NCBI GenBank assembly: GCA_964540025.1
Contig: CAZIKQ010000010.1
Location: 1 to 45,425 of the forward strand
Direction: 5' to 3'
Origin: RGIG250 sp964540025
GTDB taxonomy: Bacteria; Bacillota; Negativicutes; Selenomonadales; Selenomonadaceae
DNA: 45,425 bases
Shown: positions 1-8,899 of the stretch, one piece after another
Layout: each line of letters starts with the position of its first letter
How positions within the stretch are numbered: position 1 is the stretch's first letter
Made by a program: the position numbers and the translations under genes
The notes under the pieces: model-generated
Database searches by the model: none
Told to the model about the DNA's origin: nothing
What the model saw: the letters and a program-made list of their open reading frames with translations, nothing else

Positions 1-16
1 CCTTTGTCGACAGTCT

Positions 17-50
17 GAGGCAAAGCGTTTTCGCTTTGCCTCCTTTTTGT
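17..50 (+). terminator. Intrinsic terminator of an upstream gene outside the window
   Basis: An 11-bp perfect stem (17-27 paired with 32-42) closes a TTTT loop and is followed by CTTTTTGT. The U-run lies only on the plus strand, so it ends a rightward gene whose body is left of the window. It also separates that gene from the convergent aminotransferase. Confidence 0.88.
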
Positions 51-154
51 CGTACCTATTCGATGCCAATAAATCACCTGATATCGCCTTCTGCCCGAGA
101 CAATAGCGGATGATTAAAATTTTGCGCAGGTCTTCGTAATAAGCGGCAGACTGC

Positions 155-1338
<1,184 letters not shown>

Positions 1339-1339
<1 letters not shown>

Positions 1340-1821
1340 CAGGGAGTCACCACCAGTCTGCGGTCCTTCTCTTTATTGCCGAGAATAATATGGTCTTTCT
1401 TGTAGGTTTTCAGCATAAAGTGGGTGCGGGTACCGGTAACCCCGTCGATGACCGCCAGGCGGGTAGCGATGAAATTCGCTACGTCCTTCAGGGAGCTTCC
1501 TTCGATGATTACCAGCAGGTCAAAGCTGCCGCTCATAAGGTACACGGTGCGGACCTCTTCAAAGCGGTAGATGCGCTCGGCGATGGCGTCGAAGCCCACC
1601 TCCCGCTCCGGGGTAAGGTTTACTTCAATGACGGCGGTAACGCCGCCGTCGCCAACCTTTTCCCGGTCGATGATGGTGTTGTAGCCGAGGATGACCTGAT
1701 CCTTTTCCAGCTGGGCGATTTCCTTTTCCACCTCGTATTCGCTGCGCTTCAGGATAGAAGCCAGTTCGCTTACCGGACGGCGCGCGTCCGTTTCAAGAAG
1801 TTCAAGCAGTTCAGTCATCAT
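1339..1821 (-). CDS. Lrp/AsnC-family transcriptional regulator
   Basis: A 160-residue Lrp/AsnC regulator with an N-terminal winged helix-turn-helix (about 1-55) and a C-terminal RAM ligand-sensing domain (about 65-145). The longer open frame to 1911 reads through the T-box and terminator and is not used. Two tandem ATGs lie at 1821 and 1818. GGAGG at 1830-1826 is 4 and 7 nt from them, so the second may be the true start. Members of this family usually form dimers or octamers, bind an amino acid and control neighbouring amino-acid genes. The pairing with an AlaT-like aminotransferase suggests an AlaR-like role (inference). Confidence 0.9.
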
Positions 1822-1830
1822 TTTTCCTCC

Positions 1831-1864
1831 AAAATAAAAAATCCCCGTCCCGTAAAGGACGAGG
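1831..1864 (-). terminator. T-box leader terminator hairpin
   Basis: On the minus strand an 8-bp stem (1864-1857 with 1850-1843, one G-U pair) with a 6-nt loop is followed by ATTTTTTATTTT. It lies just downstream of the T-box sequence and just upstream of the lrp ribosome-binding site, as expected for the terminator that competes with the T-box antiterminator. Confidence 0.9.
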
Positions 1865-2059
1865 TCAACCCGCGGTACCACCTTTGTCAGACGGCTTCGC
1901 CAGCCATCCACTCAAGGGCCTCAGCGCGGCCAACGGCGAGATTTCTCCCACATGCTCCCGAGGGGCCCGCATTTTCCCTTTAACGGTTCCCACCAGCCAC
2001 CGTCTCTCTGAAAAAGTCTGAAAATGCTTGTTTCGGTCATTGCATATCCAATGTATTTT
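1831..2059 (-). promoter_or_regulatory. T-box riboswitch leader of the lrp-aminotransferase operon
   Basis: The minus strand carries the T-box core GGTGGTACCGCGG at 1882-1870, right before a terminator. Upstream is a Stem I-like segment containing AGAGAG and a GGCTGGTGGGA distal loop closed by ACGGT/ACCGT (about 2014-1980). T-box leaders bind a specific uncharged tRNA and then permit read-through. The variable base of the TGGN bulge is T, which would pair with a tRNA whose discriminator base is A. Alanine tRNA fits; serine, aspartate and asparagine tRNAs, which normally carry G, do not. A GCA triplet (Ala) at 1955-1953 sits near the expected specifier position, but I could not build a convincing lower Stem I, so the specifier remains a hypothesis. 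Confidence 0.9.
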
Positions 2060-2068
2060 GGATAAAAT
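2040..2068 (+). promoter_or_regulatory. Promoter of yhcH-purL
   Basis: TTGCAT at 2040-2045, a 17-bp spacer and TAAAAT at 2063-2068 make a good sigma-A promoter directed rightward. Its -10 element overlaps the -10 element of the leftward T-box promoter. Confidence 0.7.
2045..2064. promoter_or_regulatory. Candidate operator palindrome between divergent promoters
   Basis: The inverted repeat TATCCAA (2045-2051) and TTGGATA (2058-2064) with a 6-bp centre fills the spacer of the rightward promoter and covers the predicted start of the leftward transcript. A protein bound here could act on both. The neighbouring Lrp-family protein is one candidate; no regulator is established. Confidence 0.45.
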
Positions 2069-2094
2069 ATAGCATAGCAATGCTGTGAATGCAA
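2066..2094 (-). promoter_or_regulatory. Promoter of the T-box lrp-aminotransferase operon
   Basis: On the minus strand TTGCAT (2094-2089), a 17-bp spacer and TATATT (2071-2066) form a sigma-A-type promoter. The transcript would begin near 2059, giving a leader of about 240 nt that holds the T-box. Confidence 0.72.
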
Positions 2095-2132
2095 GGGGAT
2101 TTTTTCTCCTAAAGAAGTGAGGGGGCAACGCA

Positions 2133-2618
2133 ATGTATGTTACAACGATGAAGGCGATTTACGATAGTATGCTGCCGAGAACACAGGCGATGGAAAAAAT
2201 CATAAAATTCCTCGGGACCTTCGATTTCAAAAAGCTGGTGGAGGGAGAGGATTACCCCATCGACGGGGATAATATTTTTGCCCGTATCCAGTACTATGAC
2301 TCCAAGCCGGTGGCGGAGTGCAAGGCGGAAAAGCATGAACGCTATGTGGATATAGTGTATATGGCAGAGGGCGTAGAGCAGATCGGCTGGTGCCCTTACT
2401 GCCCGAATATTGAGAAAACCGGGGATTACGACAGGGACAATGACGTGACCTTCTATAAGGCGCTGGAGCCGGAGAGCTACGTTGTGGTAGAAGCCGGAAC
2501 GCTGGTCGTCATTTCCACCGACGACGTTCATCGGCCCTGTGTCCGGTACGGAGCAGAGCCGTCCAGAGTGATGAAGGTTGTAATCAAGGCCGATGCCCAA
2601 TATCTGATGGAACGATAA
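2133..2618 (+). CDS. YhcH/YjgK/YiaL family (DUF386) protein
   Basis: A 161-residue protein of the YhcH/YjgK/YiaL family, a small cupin-like beta-sandwich related to the EbgC subunit. Recognisable blocks are HERYVDIVYMAEG near the middle and a C-terminal segment with DVHRPC followed by a VMKVVIK strand. Family members are linked to sugar (often sialic acid or galactoside) metabolism and are thought to act as sugar isomerases or anomerases, but the exact reaction is often unknown. The ATG is preceded by GAGGGGG with a 7-nt spacer. It has its own promoter and ends 18 nt before purL, so the two are probably co-transcribed. No other sugar-catabolic gene is visible nearby, so no substrate can be assigned. 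Confidence 0.85.
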   Translation: MYVTTMKAIYDSMLPRTQAMEKIIKFLGTFDFKKLVEGEDYPIDGDNIFARIQYYDSKPVAECKAEKHERYVDIVYMAEGVEQIGWCPYCPNIEKTGDYDRDNDVTFYKALEPESYVVVEAGTLVVISTDDVHRPCVRYGAEPSRVMKVVIKADAQYLMER

Positions 2619-2636
2619 TAGGGAGGATTTCCAGCA

Positions 2637-5600
2637 ATGTCAGTCAGAAGACTATTTGTAGAAAAGCGGCAGGGGTTCTTTGATATCCCGGCCCAGCAGC
2701 TTTGCGCCGACCTGATCGAGACGTTTCGCCTCCTGGATTTGAAGGCAGTGCGAATTTTCCAGCGCTATGACGTTGAAGGGCTTACCGACGAGCAGTACAG
2801 GGCTGTAAAGAATGTTGTATTTGCCGAGGCGCCGGTAGATGTAATCTATGAGGAGACATTGCCGGCTATCAGGGGACAGGTATTTGCCGTTGAATATCTG
2901 CCGGGTCAGTACGACCAGCGGGCGGACTCAGCGGCCCAGTGTATACAGCTGATCACTCAGGGAGAACGGCCGGAGATCCGTACTGCCCGGGTCTACGGGC
3001 TGGTTGGCAACGTTGACAGTGAGACTCTCGGGAAGATAAAGGGTTACCTCATCAATCGGATTGAGAGCCGTGAGGCGGCTCTGGAGAAGCCGGAAACCCT
3101 GATAATGGAGACGGTTGAACCGGCTGATGTTGAGGTGCTGGACGGATTTACATCCTTTTCTGAAGAGCAGTTGAAGGAGTTTTTGTCCGCCCGTGGTCTG
3201 GCCATGAGCTTTGAGGATCTTGCCTTCTGTCAGCAGTATTTCCGTGATGAGGAAAAGCGTCAGCCGACTATTACCGAAATCAAGGTGCTGGATACGTACT
3301 GGTCTGACCATTGCCGTCATACGACCTTTACTACGGCCATTGATAAGGTGGAGGTGGAGCATGGCTTTGCGTCTGACGTCATTGCCAGGGCTTACGATAA
3401 ATATTTGGAGGACCGCAAGAATGTCTATGGAGGCGACAACGGGGATGTAACCCTCATGGACATTGCGGTCATGGGCATGAAGGAGCTGAGGCGGGAGGGC
3501 CTGCTCGATGACCTTGATGTCTCTGATGAAATAAACGCCTGCAGCATTGTAGTGCCGGCTGAGGTAAATGGACGGGTCGAAGAGTGGCTTGTCATGTTTA
3601 AGAATGAGACCCATAACCATCCCACCGAGATTGAGCCTTTTGGCGGGGCAGCCACCTGTCTGGGCGGCGCCATCCGCGACCCGTTGTCTGGCCGTACCTA
3701 TGTATACCAGGCCATGAGAGTTACCGGCGCGGCAGATCCCCGCACCATAGTGGAGGCTGCCCTGCCGGGAAAACTGCCCCAGAAAAAAATTACTCAGGGG
3801 GCTGCGGCCGGCTACAGCTCCTATGGCAATCAGGTTGGTCTCGCTACCGGGCAGGTAGCGGAGGTCTATCATCCGGGTTTCGTGGCTAAGCGGCTGGAGA
3901 TCGGCGCGGTCATTGCGGCGGCTCCCCGCCTGAACGTTGTCCGTGAGGCTCCGGTGGCTGGGGATCTCGTCATTTTGGTAGGCGGCCGTACCGGCCGCGA
4001 TGGAATTGGCGGAGCAACGGGTTCCTCGAAGGGGCATACTGAGACTTCATTGTTTGAGGCCGGAGCTGAGGTTCAAAAGGGCAATCCGCCCACGGAACGC
4101 AAAATTCAGCGCTTGTTCCGCAATCCAGCCGTCAGCCGCATGATCAAGCGTTGCAATGATTTTGGCGCCGGCGGCGTTGCCGTCGCCATCGGTGAGCTGA
4201 CTGCCGGGCTGATGATAAATCTTGACGCGGTTCCGAAAAAATACGAGGGGCTTGACGGTACCGAGCTGGCCATTTCCGAATCCCAGGAGCGCATGGCCGT
4301 CGTCGTTGCGGCTGACGACCGGGACAAATTCGTAGCCTTTGCTGAGGAAGAAAATCTTGAGGCAACCGTCGTTGCGGTAGTCACTAATGTTCCCCGGCTT
4401 ATCATGCGCTGGAGAGGCCGTTACATTGTCAACCTCAGCCGGGCCTTCCTCGATACAAATGGCGTGCGGCAGCACGTAAGTGTCCGGGTAGCGTCCGTTT
4501 CCGGCAAAAACCGTTATCTGACCAGGCTGCCCAGGGCGGTTGAAGAGGAGTCAAAGGCTGATGAGGCATGGCTGAAGAATCTTACAGATTTGAACGTTTG
4601 CAGCCAAAAGGGCCTGGTAGAGAGATTTGACTCCTCTATTGGCGCCGCTACCGTAATAATGCCCTTTGGCGGCAAGAAGCAGCTGTCTCCGGCTGAAGGT
4701 ATGGTAGCCAAGCTGCCGGTAACTTACGGGGAAACTGGAACCGCAACCGCCATGGCCTATGGCTTCAATCCCTATTTTATGAGCTGGAGCCCCTTCCACG
4801 GCGCTGTATACGCGATTGTAGAGGCAACGGCAAAGATGGTGGCTATGGGGGCGCCTGCCGATAAGCTTCGGCTCACTTTGCAGGAATTCTTTGAGAGTCT
4901 CGGTGAGGACCCCACTGCCTGGGGCAAGCCCTTTGCCGCGCTGCTGGGGGCGCTCTGGGCCCAGCATGAGCTGGAGATCCCGGCTATCGGCGGCAAGGAT
5001 TCCATGTCCGGCACCTTCATGGATTTGAAGGTCCCGCCTTCTCTGGCGGCGTTTGCGGTTGGAGTATTACCGGCTTCCCAGGCGGTATCCTCTGAGTTCA
5101 AGTATCCCGGAAGCATTGTCTATATGTTTACGGCGCCGAAGGATACCAAGGATATGCCGGTTTTTGCCCGCTATCGGAAAGCCTATGCCAAGCTCAATGA
5201 GTTGATGCGAGGACATAAAATTCTCTCGGCGGCCACGGTGAAGGTTGGCGGCCTGGCCGCCACTGTCTCCAGGATGTGCCTGGGAAACGGAATAGGTTTC
5301 CGCTTTGCCGAGTACATGAGTGACAATGAGCTCTATCTCCCTAATTATGGAGCGATCGTGTTTGAGACAGCCGCTGGCAGCAATTTGAATCAGGAGCTGG
5401 CTGGCTGTGATTGCAAGGTGCTCGGTGAGACTACTGTGGTACCGAGTGTCGTAAATGGCAAAATGGCTGTCAGCCTTCAGGAAATTCAGGCTGCCTGGAC
5501 TGAGCCGTTGGAAAGCATTTTCCCCACTCAGGCCAGGGTTACGGGAAATGTCAATTCCTCTGTGCTTTATACTCAGGGAAACCGGGTTTCCCGCTATGCC

Positions 5601-6407
5601 CCGGTGGCGAAACCGCGGGTGGTAATACCAGTATTCCCGGGAACAAACTGCGAGTACGATACGGCCCGCGCTTTTGCCCGGGCCGGCGCGGATCCCCATA
5701 CGGTAATCGTCCGCAATCTCACTCCGGCGGCTATTGAGGAAACCATTGAGACTTTGGAAAAGGAAATCAGAAAGTCCCAGATGCTGGTGTTCCCCGGCGG
5801 CTTTTCCGGTGGTGACGAGCCTGACGGCTCCGGCAAGTTCATCGTTGCGATGTTTAGAAATCCGCGCCTGTCGGAAGCGGTCATGCGGCTCCTCACCCGG
5901 CAGGATGGTCTCATTCTCGGCATCTGCAATGGTTTCCAGGCGCTCATTAAGCTGGGACTGGTTCCCTATGGGGAAATTCGTGACTTGGCGCCCAATTCTC
6001 CCACATTGACAACAAACCAGATTGGCCGCCATGTATCGACGATGGTACAGACCAGGGTGGTTTCCAATCTATCCCCCTGGTTCAACAATGTGAACGTTGG
6101 CGAAATGCAGACAATCGCTGTCTCCCATGGTGAAGGCCGTTTCTTTGCCGACCATGAAGTGGTCGCCAGGCTGCGCATCCGGGGGCAGATCGCTACCCAG
6201 TACGTCAATGATGTGGGTGAGCCCTCGCTGGATATAGCATTCAACCCCAATGGGTCAGTGAATGCCATTGAGGGTATTACCAGCCCTGACGGACGCATCC
6301 TGGGCAAGATGGGACACTCTGAGCGCATTGGCGATTACGTGGCAATGAACGTGCCCGGGGAAAAGGATCAGCATCTCTTTGAGGCCGGCGTGAATTATTA
6401 TTCCTGA
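2637..6407 (+). CDS. purL: Phosphoribosylformylglycinamidine synthase, single-chain (clostridial type)
   Basis: A 1256-residue enzyme for the fourth step of purine synthesis: FGAR + glutamine + ATP give FGAM. The order is N-terminal PurS-like region, linker with SDHCRHT (223-229), first AIRS-type ATP domain with NETHNHP (323-329) and a glycine-rich loop after it, a second AIRS-like half, and a C-terminal glutamine amidotransferase. The amidotransferase nucleophile is C1097 in GICNGFQ, and H1164 and E1166 in SHGEGRF complete the triad. The length and arrangement match the large one-chain form found in Clostridia, Negativicutes and some Bacteroidetes, not the separate PurS/PurL/PurQ of Bacillus. 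GGGAGG at 2621-2626 supports the ATG. It is not inside a purine operon; its upstream partner is yhcH. Confidence 0.96.
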   Translation: MSVRRLFVEKRQGFFDIPAQQLCADLIETFRLLDLKAVRIFQRYDVEGLTDEQYRAVKNVVFAEAPVDVIYEETLPAIRGQVFAVEYLPGQYDQRADSAAQCIQLITQGERPEIRTARVYGLVGNVDSETLGKIKGYLINRIESREAALEKPETLIMETVEPADVEVLDGFTSFSEEQLKEFLSARGLAMSFEDLAFCQQYFRDEEKRQPTITEIKVLDTYWSDHCRHTTFTTAIDKVEVEHGFASDVIARAYDKYLEDRKNVYGGDNGDVTLMDIAVMGMKELRREGLLDDLDVSDEINACSIVVPAEVNGRVEEWLVMFKNETHNHPTEIEPFGGAATCLGGAIRDPLSGRTYVYQAMRVTGAADPRTIVEAALPGKLPQKKITQGAAAGYSSYGNQVGLATGQVAEVYHPGFVAKRLEIGAVIAAAPRLNVVREAPVAGDLVILVGGRTGRDGIGGATGSSKGHTETSLFEAGAEVQKGNPPTERKIQRLFRNPAVSRMIKRCNDFGAGGVAVAIGELTAGLMINLDAVPKKYEGLDGTELAISESQERMAVVVAADDRDKFVAFAEEENLEATVVAVVTNVPRLIMRWRGRYIVNLSRAFLDTNGVRQHVSVRVASVSGKNRYLTRLPRAVEEESKADEAWLKNLTDLNVCSQKGLVERFDSSIGAATVIMPFGGKKQLSPAEGMVAKLPVTYGETGTATAMAYGFNPYFMSWSPFHGAVYAIVEATAKMVAMGAPADKLRLTLQEFFESLGEDPTAWGKPFAALLGALWAQHELEIPAIGGKDSMSGTFMDLKVPPSLAAFAVGVLPASQAVSSEFKYPGSIVYMFTAPKDTKDMPVFARYRKAYAKLNELMRGHKILSAATVKVGGLAATVSRMCLGNGIGFRFAEYMSDNELYLPNYGAIVFETAAGSNLNQELAGCDCKVLGETTVVPSVVNGKMAVSLQEIQAAWTEPLESIFPTQARVTGNVNSSVLYTQGNRVSRYAPVAKPRVVIPVFPGTNCEYDTARAFARAGADPHTVIVRNLTPAAIEETIETLEKEIRKSQMLVFPGGFSGGDEPDGSGKFIVAMFRNPRLSEAVMRLLTRQDGLILGICNGFQALIKLGLVPYGEIRDLAPNSPTLTTNQIGRHVSTMVQTRVVSNLSPWFNNVNVGEMQTIAVSHGEGRFFADHEVVARLRIRGQIATQYVNDVGEPSLDIAFNPNGSVNAIEGITSPDGRILGKMGHSERIGDYVAMNVPGEKDQHLFEAGVNYYS

Positions 6408-6442
6408 TAAACAGCTCTACTCGCTGTTTTGTCTGGACTTTG

Positions 6443-6489
6443 AAAGGACTGGGAAAATAAGTCGATGTTTTTCCAGTCCTTTGTTTTTT
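6443..6489 (+). terminator. Terminator after purL
   Basis: A 15-bp arm at 6443-6457 pairs with 6468-6482 (one G-U), followed by GTTTTTT. It closes the yhcH-purL transcription unit. Confidence 0.9.
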
Positions 6490-6588
6490 AGGGAACAGCG
6501 CGACAGGTAAGGTAAAAGCCGCCGGACTGTTTCGTCCTTTTCGCCGCTTTTGGCGGAAAAGACCGTTTACTTGAAATGGGGTGATGTT

Positions 6589-7032
6589 ATGCGCGCAATT
6601 GTAACCCGTGTAGCCTCTGCCTCCGTTACGATTGACGGGCAGGTGGCAGGCGCTATCGAGAAAGGGTTTCTCGTTCTCCTGGGGGTTGGTCCTGAAGATA
6701 CAGAAAAAGAAGCAGATCGGCTTGCTGATAAAATAATCCATCTGCGGGTTTTTACCGATGAGAATGACAAGATGAACCTGGCTCTTGATCAGGTGGGCGG
6801 GAGACTGCTGGTAGTATCCCAGTTTACCCTGTATGCGGATCTGAAGAGCCGCCGTCCCGGATTTTCTCATGCGGCGCCGCCTGCCTTGGCTAAACGTCTC
6901 TATGAATATTTTCTGGCGGCCTGTGAGAAGGCCGGGTTTAGCCCCGAACACGGAGAGTTTGGGGCGGATATGCAGGTGTCATCGGTAAACGATGGACCGG
7001 TGACCCTCATCTTTGATACAGCCGCTCTCTAA
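6589..7032 (+). CDS. dtd: D-aminoacyl-tRNA deacylase
   Basis: A 147-residue Dtd enzyme that hydrolyses D-amino acids mischarged on tRNA (and glycine on tRNA-Ala), a chiral proofreading step in the cytoplasm. The two family signatures are present: SQFTLYAD near residue 78 and the NDGPVT form of the cross-subunit NxGPxT motif near the C-terminus. The protein acts as a homodimer. The start MRAIVTRV at 6589 fits the family N-terminus and has GGGGTG 5 nt upstream; the open frame beginning 39 nt earlier adds unrelated residues. In many Firmicutes dtd sits next to rel; here rel is about 24 kb away. No clear promoter is visible in the 100 nt between the purL terminator and this gene. Confidence 0.95.
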   Translation: MRAIVTRVASASVTIDGQVAGAIEKGFLVLLGVGPEDTEKEADRLADKIIHLRVFTDENDKMNLALDQVGGRLLVVSQFTLYADLKSRRPGFSHAAPPALAKRLYEYFLAACEKAGFSPEHGEFGADMQVSSVNDGPVTLIFDTAAL

Positions 7033-7035
7033 ATA

Positions 7036-7063
7036 TTGCAAAAATATGGAAATGTAATATAAT
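7036..7063 (+). promoter_or_regulatory. Promoter of the CBS-pyrophosphatase gene
   Basis: TTGCAA (7036-7041), a 16-bp spacer and a perfect TATAAT (7058-7063), immediately after the dtd stop codon. Confidence 0.72.
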
Positions 7064-7128
7064 GAGCTACAGGATAATCTGCCTTGCTGTGTGGATGTGG
7101 TAAGGATTTGAAAACAGGAGGATAAAAA

Positions 7129-8778
7129 ATGCCGGAAAAGAAACCAATTTACGTCATCGGTCACCGCAATCCGGATACCGATTCTATCTGTTCTGCCATT
7201 GCGTATGCCCGTCTGAAGCAGGCGCTGGGGGTGGAGGATGTCGTCGCGGCCCGGGCAGGAGAGATCAACGCGGAAACCAGATATGCTCTGGAAACATTCC
7301 GGGTAGACCTGCCCTATCTTCTTCATGATATATATCCCCGGGTACAGGATGTAATGCTGCCGATCAGCGCCACCGTTTCCGAGCAGGACAGCCTCCGGAG
7401 ACTTGGCAAGGTGATGAACAGCAATAACCTCCGTTCGGTGGTGGTTGTAAACAATCAGGAGAAGCTGGCGGGCATTGTTTCCGTAAGCGACCTGGCAAAG
7501 CGCTATTTCCAGGAGATAAGCCTCGTCGATTTGTCTGATATTGACGTTACCTTTGGGGCGATCGTCCAGGCAACTGACGGAACCGTGCTGGTTGGCCGCG
7601 ATTCAGGGCTCATTATTAAAGGACGCATTATTATTACCTCCAGCTCTCAGGCTGTTTTGAAGTTCGGCGTCAAGGAAGGCGATATTATCATCGTCGGGGA
7701 TGGCCGTGACCAGGTAATGAGAGATGCGATTGAAAACAAGGTTGCCTGCATTATCATGACCGGCGATGGTCATGTTTCTCCGGGAATTCAGGAAGCGGCC
7801 CGTCAGGCAGGTATCTGCATTGTAACCACTGAGTATGATACCTACACCACTGCCCGGATTATAAACCAGTGTATGCCGGTCAACCGCATTATGCAGAAGC
7901 AGCCCCTGTGCTTCAGAGCCGATGAGCTGGTGACAAATATCATCGGCACCATGGAGGAGAAGCGCTTCAGAAATTATCCGGTCCTTGATGGGGATGATTT
8001 GGTGGGGATAATCAGCCGTGATCAGTTCCTCGTTCCGGAAAAGCCCCGGCTCATACTGGTGGACCATAACGAGCTGGCCCAGGCGGTTGAGGGCATTGAC
8101 AACGGTCAGATTATCGAGATTATAGACCATCACCGCCTGGGTGGCATTACGACAGCAGACCCGATTTATACCCGCGAGGAGCCGGTTGGTTGTACGGCCA
8201 CGATCATTGCCGGCATGTATATGGAAAACGGAGTCGATATTCCTGAGGATACAGCCGGGCTCCTTTTGTCGGCGATTATCAGCGATACCGTCCTCTTTAA
8301 GTCCCCGACCACCACTGACCGGGACTGCCGGATGGCGGAAAAGCTGGCTCCTGTTGCCGGTGTGGATATAAACGAGTACGGTATGAATATGTTGAAGGCC
8401 GGTTCTTCTGTTTCGGCGCTGCCAGCCAGCGAAATAGCCAAAAACGACAGCAAGGAATTCAGCATCGGCGGCCGCCGGATGCTCATTGGGCAGATTTCGG
8501 TGATGGACACGGCTGAAGTGTTGGCCAAAAAGGCGGAAATTACTGAAGCTATGGCGAAGGTCGCCGGAGAAGAAGGCTACAGCATGGTCATGCTGATGGT
8601 AACTGATATCATCAAGGAAGGTACGGAGCTCCTCTATGTGGGCGAGCCCCGGGACCTTATCGGGCTGGCTTTCAAAAAGGATGCCAGCGGGGATTCGATC
8701 TATCTGCCTGGTGTCATGAGCCGCAAGAAGCAGATCGTTCCGCCCCTTACTGAGGCAGGAAAAGCCTTGAAGGGATAA
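7129..8778 (+). CDS. Manganese-dependent inorganic pyrophosphatase with CBS and DRTGG regulatory domains
   Basis: A 549-residue family II pyrophosphatase (DHH/DHHA2) that splits PPi to phosphate. The metal-binding start is GHRNPDTDS (11-19). It is followed by a first CBS domain, a DRTGG domain (about 115-225) and a second CBS domain (about 250-300). Catalysis resumes with DHN (312-314) and DHH (333-335), and ends with a DHHA2 domain. The plain family II enzyme is about 310 residues; the inserted CBS-DRTGG-CBS block accounts for the extra length. In characterised CBS-pyrophosphatases the CBS pair binds adenine nucleotides, AMP/ADP inhibiting and ATP or diadenosine polyphosphates activating. 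A GGAGG site precedes the ATG. It forms a single-gene unit with its own promoter and terminator. Confidence 0.93.
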   Translation: MPEKKPIYVIGHRNPDTDSICSAIAYARLKQALGVEDVVAARAGEINAETRYALETFRVDLPYLLHDIYPRVQDVMLPISATVSEQDSLRRLGKVMNSNNLRSVVVVNNQEKLAGIVSVSDLAKRYFQEISLVDLSDIDVTFGAIVQATDGTVLVGRDSGLIIKGRIIITSSSQAVLKFGVKEGDIIIVGDGRDQVMRDAIENKVACIIMTGDGHVSPGIQEAARQAGICIVTTEYDTYTTARIINQCMPVNRIMQKQPLCFRADELVTNIIGTMEEKRFRNYPVLDGDDLVGIISRDQFLVPEKPRLILVDHNELAQAVEGIDNGQIIEIIDHHRLGGITTADPIYTREEPVGCTATIIAGMYMENGVDIPEDTAGLLLSAIISDTVLFKSPTTTDRDCRMAEKLAPVAGVDINEYGMNMLKAGSSVSALPASEIAKNDSKEFSIGGRRMLIGQISVMDTAEVLAKKAEITEAMAKVAGEEGYSMVMLMVTDIIKEGTELLYVGEPRDLIGLAFKKDASGDSIYLPGVMSRKKQIVPPLTEAGKALKG

Positions 8779-8808
8779 TGATAAGGCATCATATAGAGAC
8801 TGCGCCGC

Positions 8809-8842
8809 CGGGCGCCCGCGTTTTGCTCGGGCGTCCGTTTTT
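8809..8842 (+). terminator. Terminator after the pyrophosphatase gene
   Basis: A GC-rich hairpin (about 8809-8818 with 8828-8837, one G-U pair) with a short T-containing loop is followed by TTTTT. Confidence 0.85.
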
Positions 8843-8899
8843 GTAGGATTCGGGTGAGAGAAGAGGCGAAATATCCGGATCAGAGAGGGAGAAAAGCAG

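Noticed and set aside
1865..2133. Short minus-strand frames (70 and 87 residues) in the T-box region
   Set aside because: They fall on the structured T-box leader, whose pairing and consensus sequence explain the DNA better than coding.
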